From assembly GCF_000308855.1 (NCBI RefSeq), contig NZ_BAGM01000033.1:1-64000 (forward strand): DNA of 64,000 nucleotides, read 5' to 3'. Position numbers and translations under genes: made by a program. The stretch is from Nocardia veterana NBRC 100344. Its GTDB lineage: Bacteria > Actinomycetota > Actinomycetes > Mycobacteriales > Mycobacteriaceae. Below, piece by piece: positions 51,648-61,696 of this stretch (its first letter is position 1; every line of letters starts with the position of its first letter). The notes under the pieces are model-generated. The model did no database searches and was not told where the DNA came from. It was given only the letters and a program-made list of their open reading frames with translations.

Positions 51648-54600
51648 GTGTCGGATATTGCAATTGTGGGTATCGGATGTCGGTTCGCGGGCGGAATCGA
51701 CTCGCCTGAGACATTCTGGGACTTCGTGGTCGACAAGCGCGACGGCGTGGTCGACATTCCGGCGGATCGCTGGGATTACCGCAGGTACTACGACCCGGAA
51801 CCGCGTACCCCGGGGCGCAGCTACACCAAGCGCGGCGCCTTCATGACCGTCGACCCGTGGCAGTTCGACCCCGACTTCTTCGGCATCTCCCCGCGCGAGG
51901 CGACGGTGCTCGATCCACAGCAGCGCCTCATGCTCGAGGTGACCTGGGAGGCGCTCGACGATGCCGGGATGGCCGGGCGCGCGGCCGGCTCCTCGGTCGG
52001 CGTGTACGTCGGCGGGTTCGTGGTGGACCAGTCGGTGATCGGCGTGGTCGGGCCCGCCCTGTTCCACACCGATATGCACACCCCCGCCAGCGCGTCCTAC
52101 ACCATGCTGTCGAACCGAATCGCCTACGCGCTCAACCTGGTCGGGCCCGCGATCACCGTCGACACCGCCTGTTCCTCCTCCCTGGTGGCCTTCCATCTGG
52201 CCTGCCAGGCGCTCGAGAACGACGACTGCCGGGTGGCGCTGGCCGGCGGTGTGAACGTGATGCTGCAGCCGGAAACCTTCGTGCTGATGTGCAAGGGCGG
52301 ATTCCTCGCCGCCGACGGCCGGTGCAAATCCTTCGACGCCTCTGCCGACGGATACGGGCGCGGCGAGGGCGCCGGCATGGTGGTGCTGAAGAAGCTCGAC
52401 GATGCGGTGCGCGACGGCGACCGGATCTACGCGGTGGTCAAGGCCACCGGTTCGAATCAGGACGGGCGCACCACCGCGATCACGGTCCCCAACGTCGATT
52501 CGCAGGAGGCCCTGGCCCGCACGGTGTGTGAACGGTCCGGCCTGGCGCCGCACTCGATCACCTACCTCGAGGCGCACGGCACCGGGACACTGGTGGGCGA
52601 TCCCGTCGAATTGCGCGCACTGGGACGGGTTTTCGGTGCGCAGTCCGGTCGCACCGACGCGGTGGGCGTCGGTTCGGTGAAGGCCACCATCGGCCACACC
52701 GAGGCCGCCGCCGGCGTCGCGAGCGTCATCAAGGCGGCGCTGGCGATCAAACATCGCACGCTGCCCCCGCAGGGCTGGCTGGAGAAGCAGAACCCCGACA
52801 TTCCCTTCGACGAGCTGGGCCTGTACGTGCAGACCGAAGCGCAACCGCTGGCGCCCGATGCGGGACCGATGTCGGTGGCGGTCAACGGATTCGGCTACGG
52901 CGGCACCAACGCCCACGCCATTCTGCAGGAGTACGTGGGCGATCGGCAGCCCGCGGCGACCGCACCGAAACGCCACTTCGGCATCCTGCCGATCTCGGCG
53001 CGCAGCACCAGCGCGGCGCGGGCGCTGGCCGGTCGCTTCGCCGACCTCGTCGCCGCGGGCGCCGATCCCGACCATCTCGCGGAGGCGGCCTGGACGCGCA
53101 TGGCGCACCACCCGTTCCGCACCGGCGTGCTGGTCGGCGAGTCGACCGACGATCTCGTCCGGGATCTGCGCGACTACGCGGCCGGCGAGGGTCGCGACGC
53201 CTCTCGCACCATCGTGTCGCGGGCCGCCGAACCGGTCTTCGTCTTCTCCGGCATGGGTCCGCAGCATTGGCGGATGGGCCGGGAACTGCTCGCGGCCGGT
53301 GGCGCGTTCGCCGCCGCGGCGCAGGAGATCGACGCCGAATTCCGGAAGCTGTCCGGCTGGTCGATCATCGACGAACTGAACAAACCCGAGGACGAATCCC
53401 GGGTCACCCGCACCGAAGTCGCGCAGCCGGCGAACTTCCTGGTCCAGGTCGGGATCGTGCGGGAACTGGAACAGTACGGCATCACCCCGGCCGCCATCGT
53501 CGGCCACAGCGTGGGCGAGGTGTCGGCCGCCTACCTCAGCGGCATGTTGTCGCTGCGGGATGCGGTGCGGGTTGCCTACCATCGCGCCCGGTTGCAGGCG
53601 ACCACCGCCGGCACGGGCGGGATGCTCGCCGTCGGCCTGCCGAAGGACAAGGCGCTCGAACTGATCGGCGACGACGGCGGTATCGACATCGCCGCCGTCA
53701 ACAGCCCCAGCGCGGTCACCCTCTCCGGTGAGGTCGAGCGGCTGGACCGGCTGGCCGAAAAGCTCACCGAGGACGGCGTTTTCGCGCGTCGCCTGCGCGT
53801 CGAGGTCCCTTACCACAGCCGCCTGATGGCCCCGATCGAGGCCGAATTGCGCTCCGAGCTGGCCGATCTCACACCGCGCAAACCGTCGGTGCCGCTGTAT
53901 TCGACGGTGACCGGCATGCAGGTCTCCGAAGGCGATTGGGACGCCTCCTACTGGTGGTCCAACGTCCGGCAGCCGGTGCGCTTCTTCGACGCCGTGACCG
54001 CGTTGATCGGCGCCGGGCACCGGATCTTCCTCGAGGTCGGTCCGCATCCGGTGCTGTCGGGCAATATTCGCGAAGCCCTGCTGGGCGCGGATGCGCAGGG
54101 CACGACCGTGGCGACGCTGGACCGGGAACAATCCGACGCCGACAGCCTGCGCCGCACCCTGATCGGACTGCATGCCGCGGGCGTCCTGGACCGCGAGGTG
54201 CTGTTCCCGTCCGATCGTGCCGCGACGCCGCATCTGCCGCTGCCGCGCTACCCCTGGCAGCGCACCCGCCTGCACTCGGCGCTGCCGCTGTTCGAACAGG
54301 CCCGCCTCGGCACCCCCGGTTCCTACGCCATGCTCGGCGATCCCGATGTCGAGGGCCGGCCGGAGTGGCTGCTGCAGGTCGGCGCCGAATTGCTGCCGTG
54401 GCTGGCCGATCACGTCGTCAACGGCATCAAGATCATGCCGGGTGCCGCATATCTGGACGCCGCGCTCAGCGCCACCAAGTCGCGGATCGGCTCGGACCAG
54501 GTCGCGCTGGAGGGGGTCCGATTCGTCGCACCCCTGATCATGGGCGCCCCGGATGTGCCGCTGGTCGCGCTGAGCATCGAGGAGGCCAGCGGCCGGTTCC

Positions 54601-57600
54601 TGATCCGATCCCGCAGTGCCACCGGTACCGCGTGGACCGTGCACGCCACCGGACGCACGCTCACCGGCAGCCACGAGCAGACGACGGTCGATGTCCCGGA
54701 GATCGAGGTCGGCATCGACGTGGACCCGGCGATGTTCTACACGGGCCTGGCCGCGGCCGGGCTCCAGTACGGGCCGTCGTTCCGGCGGGTGACCTCGGTG
54801 CGCGTGGGCCGGGATGTGGTGGTGGCGACCGTCGACGGCGAAATCGCCGCCGACTCCGGCCATCTGGCGCATCCGGCGGTCGTGGACGCGGCCATGCAGT
54901 GTGCCGCCATGCTGTTCGCCGACGAACGCATCGACGAGGGCGTCATGGTGCCGGTCGGCGTCGGCGCGGTGCGCTTGCTCGCGGAACTGCCGAAGGAGGT
55001 GACGGTGGTGGCGCGGCGCGATCCGCATGCGCGACTGCGCGCCGATGTCGATCTGCTCGACGCCGACCACAAGCTGGTCGTCCGCCTCTCCGGCCTGCAG
55101 ATCGGCGCGCTGCGTCCCGGTGACGACCCGCTGCACCGGATGGCCGACTTCTACTACACCGAAACCTTCGAGGAACGCGATCCGATCGACCCGGCCGCAT
55201 TGGCCGATGTCGGCTCGGCGAGCACCGTGGTGGTCCGACTCGGCGAGACCACACGGGCCGCCGAACTCGCGGCCGCGCTCCCGGATTCCCGCCTGCACGT
55301 CGTGGCCTCGACCGGTCCGGAACTGGAGACCGAGTTGATCGAGCAGCTGCGCGCCGCCCGTGCGGAACCGACGCAGCGGTTGCACATCTGCGTGGTGGCC
55401 GGTGCGGTCAGCGACGATATCGCCGATCTATGGACCCTCAAACGCCTCGCGGTGGCGATCGCCGAATTCGTCGAACCGGACGGCGAAAATGCCGCTCCAC
55501 AAACGATTTTCGGAGACGGCGCGGTGCATTGCACCCTGGTCACCGAATCCGCGTTCGCCCTGCCCGGCAGTTCCGCCGTTCCCGATACCGGGCAGGCCGC
55601 GCTGGCCGGCGCGCGGCGCGTTCTGCTCAACGAGCAGACCGCACTGCGGTGGCGGCTGGTCGACACCGAACCCGGCACGCCGATCGCCGATCTCGTGGCG
55701 GAACTGGCGGTCCCCGGCGCTTTCACCCACGACAACTGCGACGAGGTCGTGCTGCGGGACGGGAAGCGCTGGGCGACGGTGATCACCAAACCGCTGCCCG
55801 AACGCCTGGAGGCCCTGGAAACCTCGGCGCCGCTGACCGATCCGGAGGCCAACTTCGAACTCGATATGCCGCGCACCCGGCTGCTGTCGGCCCTGGCGTG
55901 GCGCGAATGCCCGCGGGTGGCACCGGGTCCGGGCCAGATCGAGATCCGGATGCAGGTCGTCGGATTGAATTACAAGGACCCACTCAAGGTCATCGGACTA
56001 CTCGGCGAGCGGGAGCTGGCGCCGACGTACTTCGGCACCGTGCCCGGGATGGAGGGCGTCGGCACCGTGGTCCGGGTCGGCCCGGGCGTCGAGGACGTCA
56101 AGGCCGGCGATCTGGTCGGTGTGGCCGCCAAGGGCATGATGCGCCGGTTCGCGGTCGTGGACCGCCAGCTCGCGGTGGTGCTGCCCGAGGGCACCGATCC
56201 CGGGCACTGCACCAGCATCATCGCGTTCGGCACCGCCGAATACGCGCTGCTGGATCTGGCGCGGCTGGAACCGGGGGAAACGGTGCTGGTGCACGGCGCG
56301 GCCGGTGGTGTCGGCACCGCCGCGATCCAGGTGGCCAAGGCGCGCGGCGCCACCATCATCGGCACCGCCAGCACGCCGGAGCGGCGTGCGCACGTGCTGG
56401 CGATGGGCGCGGACTACGCGGTCAATTCGCGGTCGCTGAACTTCGTCGACGAGGTCGCCGCGATCACCGGCGGCGCGGGCGCCGACGTGATCGTCAGCAG
56501 CGCGCCGGGCGAGATCCTGCGCCAGAACTTCAATGCCGCAGCGGAATTCGGTCGCATCGTCGAGGTCGGCAAGGCCGACATCTACACCGGTGGACTGCTC
56601 GAGCTGGCCAACTTCGACAAGAACCTGTCGTACTTCTCGATGGACCTGGACCGGCTGGTCAAGGTGAAGCCGCAACGGCTGGCGGCGCTGCTGCAGCGGG
56701 TGTTCGAGAAGGTCACCGAGGGCACCTACCGCCCGCTGCCGTACCACTTGTTCGACACCGCCGAGGTGAGCAAGGCGTTCGAGGAGACGCTGCGCTCGTC
56801 GCGGCCGGCCCGCATCGCGCTGCGGATGGATGCCGCCGAACCACCGGTGCGCCCGTATCTGCCAGGTGTCGAGATCAGCGACAGCGCAACGTATTTGATC
56901 ACCGGAGGCTTCGGTGGCTTCGGGCTGGCGATCGGCCGATGGCTGACCCTGCGGGGTGCGCGGCGGCTGGTGCTGGCCGGACGCCGGGGTGCCACTACGG
57001 AGGAGGCGCGCCGTCAGCTCGAGGCGTGGCGGGCCATCGGCATCGAGATCGTCGAGGAACTGCTCGACGTGACCGACGCCGACGCCGTGGCCGCCGCGAT
57101 CGGGCGCATCCACAGCGCCGAGCATCCGCTGCGCGGCGTCTTCCACGCCGCGGGCGCGGTCGCGGACAACAATCTCGCCAAGATGGAACTCGGTCAGCTC
57201 GAACAGGTCTATCTGCCGAAGGTGCTGGGCGCCCAGCTCGTGCACCGCGCCGTGGCCGAGGCGGGCATCGACCTGGACATGTTCGTGCTGTGCTCGTCCG
57301 GCGGGTCGATGTACGGCATCTACGGCCAATACAGCTACTGCGCGGCCAATGTCGCGGTCGAATCGCTGGCGCTGCGCTGGTCGCAGGCGGGGGAGCGGGC
57401 GTTGTGCGTCGGCTGGGGCCACCTCTCCGGCGCGGGCGGGATGGCGGCGAACGAGACCTCCGAGAAATATCTCGACCTGGTCGGATTCGGTCCCATCGAT
57501 ATGGGCGATGCCACCGCCTATCTGGAACAGTGCTTGCGGCTGGGCGTCTCGCGGGTGGCCGTCATCCCGACCGATTGGGCCAAGCTCACCGGCACCTTCC

Positions 57601-58079
57601 CACAGCTGGCCCGCACCGGTCGCACCGCCGCGCTGGCCCGGGCCTCGGCGAAGGACACCTCGGAGCTGGCCCGGCTGCGCGAGGAGCTGGCCGCGATGGA
57701 GGAATCCAAGCGCGGCCCGCACATCGCGCGGCTGATGGCCGGCGAACTGGCCGTCGTCATGGGCGTGGACGTCGACACCATCGATATGACGGTCCCGGTC
57801 CCGGAGCTGGGCCTGGATTCGCTGATGGCGGTCGAACTCGGCGCCCGCGTCACCAAGACGCTCGGCATCGACCTGATGTCGCTGCAGATGGGTCGTTCGT
57901 TCAGTCTGGAGCAGGCCGGGCCCAAGGTGGCCGAGTTGATCCTGGCGCACGAACCCGGTGGCGCCCAACCGGATCCGGCGGCGCTGGCCGCAGCGGTCGA
58001 CAGGTCCGTACCGGACGGGTCCGAGGCGGCCCCCGCGAACTCCGCCGGGGCGGTCGCGGAAATGGCAGGTGTCAGCTGA
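51648..58079 (+). CDS. Highly reducing type I polyketide synthase (KS-AT-DH-ER-KR-ACP), mycocerosate-synthase-like
   Basis: The 2143-residue protein is one iterative module. KS: residues 1-425, Cys175 in DTACSSSL, His310 in EAHGTGT, His350 in IGHTEAAAG. AT: about 527-840, Ser621 in GHSVGEVS; His723 lies in VEVPYHS where malonyl ATs read HAFH and methylmalonyl ATs YASH, so extender choice is unclear. DH: about 885-1170, His922 in DHVVNGIKIMPG, Asp1080. ER: about 1410-1735, VLVHGAAGGVGTAAIQ at 1545. KR: about 1747-1980, YLITGGFGGFG and GQYSYCAAN. ACP: Ser near 2057 in LGLDSLMAVEL. The order equals mycobacterial Mas and Pks2-type enzymes that make methyl-branched chains. No FAAL starter ligase or thioesterase is adjacent; release by the PapA-like protein is likely. 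GTG start. Confidence 0.9.
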   Translation: MSDIAIVGIGCRFAGGIDSPETFWDFVVDKRDGVVDIPADRWDYRRYYDPEPRTPGRSYTKRGAFMTVDPWQFDPDFFGISPREATVLDPQQRLMLEVTWEALDDAGMAGRAAGSSVGVYVGGFVVDQSVIGVVGPALFHTDMHTPASASYTMLSNRIAYALNLVGPAITVDTACSSSLVAFHLACQALENDDCRVALAGGVNVMLQPETFVLMCKGGFLAADGRCKSFDASADGYGRGEGAGMVVLKKLDDAVRDGDRIYAVVKATGSNQDGRTTAITVPNVDSQEALARTVCERSGLAPHSITYLEAHGTGTLVGDPVELRALGRVFGAQSGRTDAVGVGSVKATIGHTEAAAGVASVIKAALAIKHRTLPPQGWLEKQNPDIPFDELGLYVQTEAQPLAPDAGPMSVAVNGFGYGGTNAHAILQEYVGDRQPAATAPKRHFGILPISARSTSAARALAGRFADLVAAGADPDHLAEAAWTRMAHHPFRTGVLVGESTDDLVRDLRDYAAGEGRDASRTIVSRAAEPVFVFSGMGPQHWRMGRELLAAGGAFAAAAQEIDAEFRKLSGWSIIDELNKPEDESRVTRTEVAQPANFLVQVGIVRELEQYGITPAAIVGHSVGEVSAAYLSGMLSLRDAVRVAYHRARLQATTAGTGGMLAVGLPKDKALELIGDDGGIDIAAVNSPSAVTLSGEVERLDRLAEKLTEDGVFARRLRVEVPYHSRLMAPIEAELRSELADLTPRKPSVPLYSTVTGMQVSEGDWDASYWWSNVRQPVRFFDAVTALIGAGHRIFLEVGPHPVLSGNIREALLGADAQGTTVATLDREQSDADSLRRTLIGLHAAGVLDREVLFPSDRAATPHLPLPRYPWQRTRLHSALPLFEQARLGTPGSYAMLGDPDVEGRPEWLLQVGAELLPWLADHVVNGIKIMPGAAYLDAALSATKSRIGSDQVALEGVRFVAPLIMGAPDVPLVALSIEEASGRFLIRSRSATGTAWTVHATGRTLTGSHEQTTVDVPEIEVGIDVDPAMFYTGLAAAGLQYGPSFRRVTSVRVGRDVVVATVDGEIAADSGHLAHPAVVDAAMQCAAMLFADERIDEGVMVPVGVGAVRLLAELPKEVTVVARRDPHARLRADVDLLDADHKLVVRLSGLQIGALRPGDDPLHRMADFYYTETFEERDPIDPAALADVGSASTVVVRLGETTRAAELAAALPDSRLHVVASTGPELETELIEQLRAARAEPTQRLHICVVAGAVSDDIADLWTLKRLAVAIAEFVEPDGENAAPQTIFGDGAVHCTLVTESAFALPGSSAVPDTGQAALAGARRVLLNEQTALRWRLVDTEPGTPIADLVAELAVPGAFTHDNCDEVVLRDGKRWATVITKPLPERLEALETSAPLTDPEANFELDMPRTRLLSALAWRECPRVAPGPGQIEIRMQVVGLNYKDPLKVIGLLGERELAPTYFGTVPGMEGVGTVVRVGPGVEDVKAGDLVGVAAKGMMRRFAVVDRQLAVVLPEGTDPGHCTSIIAFGTAEYALLDLARLEPGETVLVHGAAGGVGTAAIQVAKARGATIIGTASTPERRAHVLAMGADYAVNSRSLNFVDEVAAITGGAGADVIVSSAPGEILRQNFNAAAEFGRIVEVGKADIYTGGLLELANFDKNLSYFSMDLDRLVKVKPQRLAALLQRVFEKVTEGTYRPLPYHLFDTAEVSKAFEETLRSSRPARIALRMDAAEPPVRPYLPGVEISDSATYLITGGFGGFGLAIGRWLTLRGARRLVLAGRRGATTEEARRQLEAWRAIGIEIVEELLDVTDADAVAAAIGRIHSAEHPLRGVFHAAGAVADNNLAKMELGQLEQVYLPKVLGAQLVHRAVAEAGIDLDMFVLCSSGGSMYGIYGQYSYCAANVAVESLALRWSQAGERALCVGWGHLSGAGGMAANETSEKYLDLVGFGPIDMGDATAYLEQCLRLGVSRVAVIPTDWAKLTGTFPQLARTGRTAALARASAKDTSELARLREELAAMEESKRGPHIARLMAGELAVVMGVDVDTIDMTVPVPELGLDSLMAVELGARVTKTLGIDLMSLQMGRSFSLEQAGPKVAELILAHEPGGAQPDPAALAAAVDRSVPDGSEAAPANSAGAVAEMAGVS

Positions 58080-58121
58080 TGGATCCGTCGTTACGGCAAA
58101 CGAGGGAATCGAGGTAAACCC

Positions 58122-59528
58122 GTGGTCGATTTCGGGCTCATCGACGAATGGGAGCCGCCGCCCGGACGGTTGGTCACCTGGGTCGCGTCACCGGACTCGG
58201 TGGCCGCCGCCCAGGCGGCGCCGCGGCATCCGGCGCCGCCGTCGCTGCAGCAGGAACAGTATCTGCGGCTGGCCGCCCGGCACGCCGGAGCCGACTTCCG
58301 GTTCTCCGGCCTGTGCCTGGTCACCGCGGAAATCCCCACCGGCGACCTGGACCGGGAGGTCATGACCCGGATCATCAACGCCTTCCTGCTGCGCCACGAC
58401 ACCTTCCGCACGTGGTTCGACATCGACTCCGCCGGCGTCGTGCGGCGGCATCTGGTGCCGGCGGAGGCGGTCGATTTCGTCCCGATCGACTACGGCTGGA
58501 TCGACGATGCCGCATCGATCCGCCAACATGTCGAGAAGACGACTCCCGGTCCGTTCCAATGGGATTGCTTCACCTTCGGCGCCATCGAACACGGCGAGGC
58601 GACCACGGTCTATCTCGCCGTCGACCACCTGCACACCGACGGTCTGGGCCAGTACCTGTCCGCCTCCGACTTCGCACAGCTGTACCTGGCCGAACTCGGC
58701 GGCGAGACCGGGCCGCTGCCACCGGCGGCGAGCTATCTCGACTACTGCCTCGCCGAGCGGGCCTTCAGCGACCAGCTGACCCTGTCCTCACCCGGCGTGG
58801 TCAAGTGGCTGCAGCTGTTGCGCGGCAACGACAATCGGCTGCCGTCGTTCCCGCTGGATCTCGGCAAGCGCGCCGACAGGTACAACCGTTCCGCCCATCG
58901 CACGGTGCGATTGCTCGACGAGGCCGAAGCGCTGGCCTTCGAACGGGTCTGCCGCGCCAACGACGCCGAGTTCGTGGGCGGGGTGTTCGCGGCGGCGGCC
59001 CTGGCCGAGAGCGCCCTCGCCGATTCCGACTACTACTTCGGAATGACGCCGGTCAGCACCAGAACCTCGGCGGCGGAGGCGAATTCGGTCGGCTGGTATG
59101 TGACCCTGGTGCCGGTCGCCTTCCCCCTCGGTCCCGGCACGCCGGTCACCCGCACGCTGAAGTTGGCGCAGCGCGCCTACGAGAACGGGCTGCTGCTGGC
59201 GCCCACCTCGTTCCACCGGGTGCTGGAACTGCTGCCGCCGGACTCGGAGATCAAGGTCGAACCCGGTTGGGTGACACCGATGATCTCGTTCATCGACGCC
59301 CGCGATTTCCTCGGCCACGAATTCTTCGACGAGATCACCGCCGGGGTCTACGCCAACCGCGCGGCCTCGGAGGAGGCGCTCATCTGGGTGAACCGGTTGC
59401 CGTCGGAAACCACGCTGAGCGTGATCTATCCCGATACCGAGGTCGCTCACGAATCGGTGGCGCGCTACATCGACACCATGCGGTCGATGTTCGCGGCGAT
59501 CGTCGAGCAGGCCACGGTATCGAGCTGA
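58122..59528 (+). CDS. PapA-like acyltransferase (condensation-domain fold)
   Basis: The 468-residue protein belongs to the PapA/condensation superfamily. The HHxxxDG motif reads AVDHLHTDG with His169 and Asp173, as in the PapA1/2/3 group. Supporting segments are LLRHDTFRTWFD near residue 90, SYLDYCLAERAF, and WYVTLVPVAFPLG before the C-terminal lobe. Such enzymes transfer the ACP- or CoA-bound polyketide onto a hydroxyl of a carrier such as trehalose or a diol. It lies 42 bases after the PKS gene, so direct transfer from the PKS is the natural reading. Confidence 0.85.
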   Translation: MVDFGLIDEWEPPPGRLVTWVASPDSVAAAQAAPRHPAPPSLQQEQYLRLAARHAGADFRFSGLCLVTAEIPTGDLDREVMTRIINAFLLRHDTFRTWFDIDSAGVVRRHLVPAEAVDFVPIDYGWIDDAASIRQHVEKTTPGPFQWDCFTFGAIEHGEATTVYLAVDHLHTDGLGQYLSASDFAQLYLAELGGETGPLPPAASYLDYCLAERAFSDQLTLSSPGVVKWLQLLRGNDNRLPSFPLDLGKRADRYNRSAHRTVRLLDEAEALAFERVCRANDAEFVGGVFAAAALAESALADSDYYFGMTPVSTRTSAAEANSVGWYVTLVPVAFPLGPGTPVTRTLKLAQRAYENGLLLAPTSFHRVLELLPPDSEIKVEPGWVTPMISFIDARDFLGHEFFDEITAGVYANRAASEEALIWVNRLPSETTLSVIYPDTEVAHESVARYIDTMRSMFAAIVEQATVSS

Positions 59529-59542
59529 CTTCAGGAGGTTTC

Positions 59543-60223
59543 GTGCACACCCTCTTCCGCGATCCCGGAATCCCGGACGGCGAGAAATGCCGATACGCCG
59601 TCGGGATGTCCGGGCAGCCCGCCGGATTCGAGATGACCAGTGTCGTCTCCCACGAGTCCGGCGGCTACCGCGCGATTCTCGACGCCACCGTCGGGCGTGA
59701 TCTGGAGATGACGATCGACCAGCGCTTCGGTCGCGTCGACGGCTACCTGCGCGCGGAGGACTACCGGGCCGAGACCCGCTCGAAGGGCCGGGTGGTTTCG
59801 CGGGAGGAGGCGCATTTCGTCGATACCGTGCACCTGCCGATCGGTGGCGCCCCGGCGCCGTTTCCCCCGAACGTGATGCCGATCGTCGGCGGCATGACGC
59901 TGCTGCGCGGCCTCGAATTCACCGAGGGCACAGTCGAATCGATCGATCTGTGGTTGTCGTTCTCGGTGCACTGGCCGCTGATCGCGCGGGTCGACAAGCG
60001 CACCGAGATCCGGGTCGACGCGGGCGTCCTCGACTGCTGGCAGGTGCGGCTGCGGCCCGGCTTCGCACACGTCAACGGACTGCTGGACAAGGTGATCGGC
60101 GGCCTGGTGCCGCCCCTCGTCGCGCATTTCGAGCATGCCGCACCGCATCGATTGGTGCGATTGAGTTTCCCGACGGAGTTCGCGATGTCCGCGGCGCGCG
60201 GAGTGATCGAGTTGATCGGCTGA
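59543..60223 (+). CDS. Unrecognised 226-residue protein of the PKS operon
   Basis: The protein is beta-rich with regularly spaced Arg/Asp (YRAILDATVGRDLEMTIDQR, FGRVDGYLRAEDYRAETRSK), a LPFGG-like LPIGGAPAPFPPNVMPIVGG stretch, and a C-terminal half repeating the pattern around WLSFSVHWPLIARVDKRTEI. It has no signal peptide or membrane span. The shape recalls DUF3108-like or lipocalin-like barrels that bind lipids, but I do not recognise a family. A strong AGGAGG site at 59533-59538 supports the GTG. Its stop overlaps the MFS start (TGATG). Conservation in the operon would suggest a role in product modification or hand-over. Confidence 0.7.
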   Translation: MHTLFRDPGIPDGEKCRYAVGMSGQPAGFEMTSVVSHESGGYRAILDATVGRDLEMTIDQRFGRVDGYLRAEDYRAETRSKGRVVSREEAHFVDTVHLPIGGAPAPFPPNVMPIVGGMTLLRGLEFTEGTVESIDLWLSFSVHWPLIARVDKRTEIRVDAGVLDCWQVRLRPGFAHVNGLLDKVIGGLVPPLVAHFEHAAPHRLVRLSFPTEFAMSAARGVIELIG

Positions 60224-61686
60224 TGACCGAAGACGTCGGGCAGGAACCGATCACCGTTGCCGACGCCGGCCCGGCCGGGCTGGTCGCCTCGGCGCGTGCC
60301 GTGATCGCCGCCGAACTCCCCGCCTGGCTGGCCTTCACCGGCTGCCTGATCGCGGTGTTCATGCAGATGATCGACGTGACCATCGTGAACACCGCGCTCC
60401 CACGACTGAGCGCCGATCTGCGGGCCTCGCGTTCCGCCGAGCTGCTGGTGATCTCCGGCTACTCCCTGGCCTTCGCCTGTACCCTGCTCACCGCCGCGCG
60501 GCTGGGCGCGATCGTCGGCCGCCGCACCATGTTCCTGACCTCGGTCCTGGCCTTCACCGCCGCGTCCGTGTGGTGCGGATTGTCCACCGGCGCCGCGGAA
60601 TTGGTGGTGGCGCGCATCGGGCAGGGCGCGGCGGGCGCCGGCATGGCCGCCCAGACCATCGCCATCCTGATCGCCAGCTTTCCCCGCGAACGGCACTCCC
60701 TGGTATTCGCCATGTACGGCGGCGTCGCCGGTTTCGCCGGTATGCTCGGCCCCATCCTCGGCGGTGCGCTGCTCACCCTCGATCTCGGCGGCTGGGGCTG
60801 GCGCACCGTCTTCCTGATCAACCTGCCGATCGGAGTGGTCGCCTTCGCCCTGGCCTGGCGCTTCCTGCACATCGGCCGGCCCCCGGCTCCGGATCGGCTG
60901 GACCTCGGCGGCGCGGCGCTGTCGGCCGTCGGACTGTTGCTGATCGTCTACGCCCTCGCGCTGATCCAGCAGCACGGCTGGCAGCCGGGGCCGGTCGCAC
61001 TCGGCCTGGCCGGGTCCGTGGTGACCGCGCTGTTCGTGGCCCACCAGATCCGCCGCGCGGCCCGTGGCGCCGATCCGTTGATGCGATTGAACATCTTCTC
61101 CGACAAGGGATTCCGGGTCGGCTCGGTCCTGGTGTGCGTCTTCTTCGGTCTGTTCACCGCCTTCGTCTTCGCCGCCTCCGTCACCATGCAGGACGTGCTC
61201 GGCTACACCCCGTGGCACACCGCCATCGTGATGACCCTGTTCGCGGTGGGGGCGGGTGCGGGCGCGCTCGGCTCGCTGTTCCTGGTGGGCCGATGGGGAA
61301 TCATCGTCCTGGCGGCCGGGGTCACCCTCTACGGCGGCTGTATGGCCGCGGGCGCGATCTACCTGTACCTGACCAGCGGTGAGGTCAACGCCTTCCTGGC
61401 CGGCCCGCCGTGCTTCGCGGCCGGTTTCGGTGTCGGAATCTTCGCCGTGCAGATCCAGCCGATCATGCTGTCGGGTCTGCACGCCGACCACATGGCCGAG
61501 ACGTCGGGGGTGATCCCGACCATCGAACAAGTCGGCAACGCACTGGGTTTGGCGATTCTGACCACCCTGTTCTTCCGCTCCCACACCCTCGGCGGGGCAA
61601 TCACCATGATGCTGGCGTTGGCGGTGGTGTCCTTCGGACTGGGTGCGCTGACCCTCACCCTGCCGCGAGCACGGACGGCGGGGTGA
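60223..61686 (+). CDS. MFS (DHA2, 14-TM) transporter
   Basis: The 487-residue transporter has DHA2-family motifs: IDVTIVNTALPRLSADLR after TM1, RLGAIVGRRTMFL (motif A), GQGAAGAGMAAQTIAILIAS and LGPILGGALL (motif C), with about 14 spans. It is translationally coupled to the preceding gene and ends the PKS operon. It may export the lipid or an intermediate, in addition to the divergent MmpL; two exporters for one locus also occur in mycobacterial lipid clusters. Confidence 0.85.
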   Translation: MTEDVGQEPITVADAGPAGLVASARAVIAAELPAWLAFTGCLIAVFMQMIDVTIVNTALPRLSADLRASRSAELLVISGYSLAFACTLLTAARLGAIVGRRTMFLTSVLAFTAASVWCGLSTGAAELVVARIGQGAAGAGMAAQTIAILIASFPRERHSLVFAMYGGVAGFAGMLGPILGGALLTLDLGGWGWRTVFLINLPIGVVAFALAWRFLHIGRPPAPDRLDLGGAALSAVGLLLIVYALALIQQHGWQPGPVALGLAGSVVTALFVAHQIRRAARGADPLMRLNIFSDKGFRVGSVLVCVFFGLFTAFVFAASVTMQDVLGYTPWHTAIVMTLFAVGAGAGALGSLFLVGRWGIIVLAAGVTLYGGCMAAGAIYLYLTSGEVNAFLAGPPCFAAGFGVGIFAVQIQPIMLSGLHADHMAETSGVIPTIEQVGNALGLAILTTLFFRSHTLGGAITMMLALAVVSFGLGALTLTLPRARTAG

Positions 61687-61696
61687 GCGTGCCCGA

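Noticed and set aside
51570..55385. 1271-codon minus-strand frame opposite the PKS
   Set aside because: Shadow of the PKS reading frame with no domain content; the plus strand shows intact KS, AT and DH motifs.
55430..58117. 895-codon plus-strand frame inside the PKS
   Set aside because: Out-of-frame shadow rich in Arg/Gly, overlapping the intact ER, KR and ACP domains.
58148..59542. In-frame upstream extension of the 226-residue PKS-operon protein across the PapA gene
   Set aside because: The extension overlaps the PapA gene in another frame. The GTG at 59543 with AGGAGG is clearly the start.
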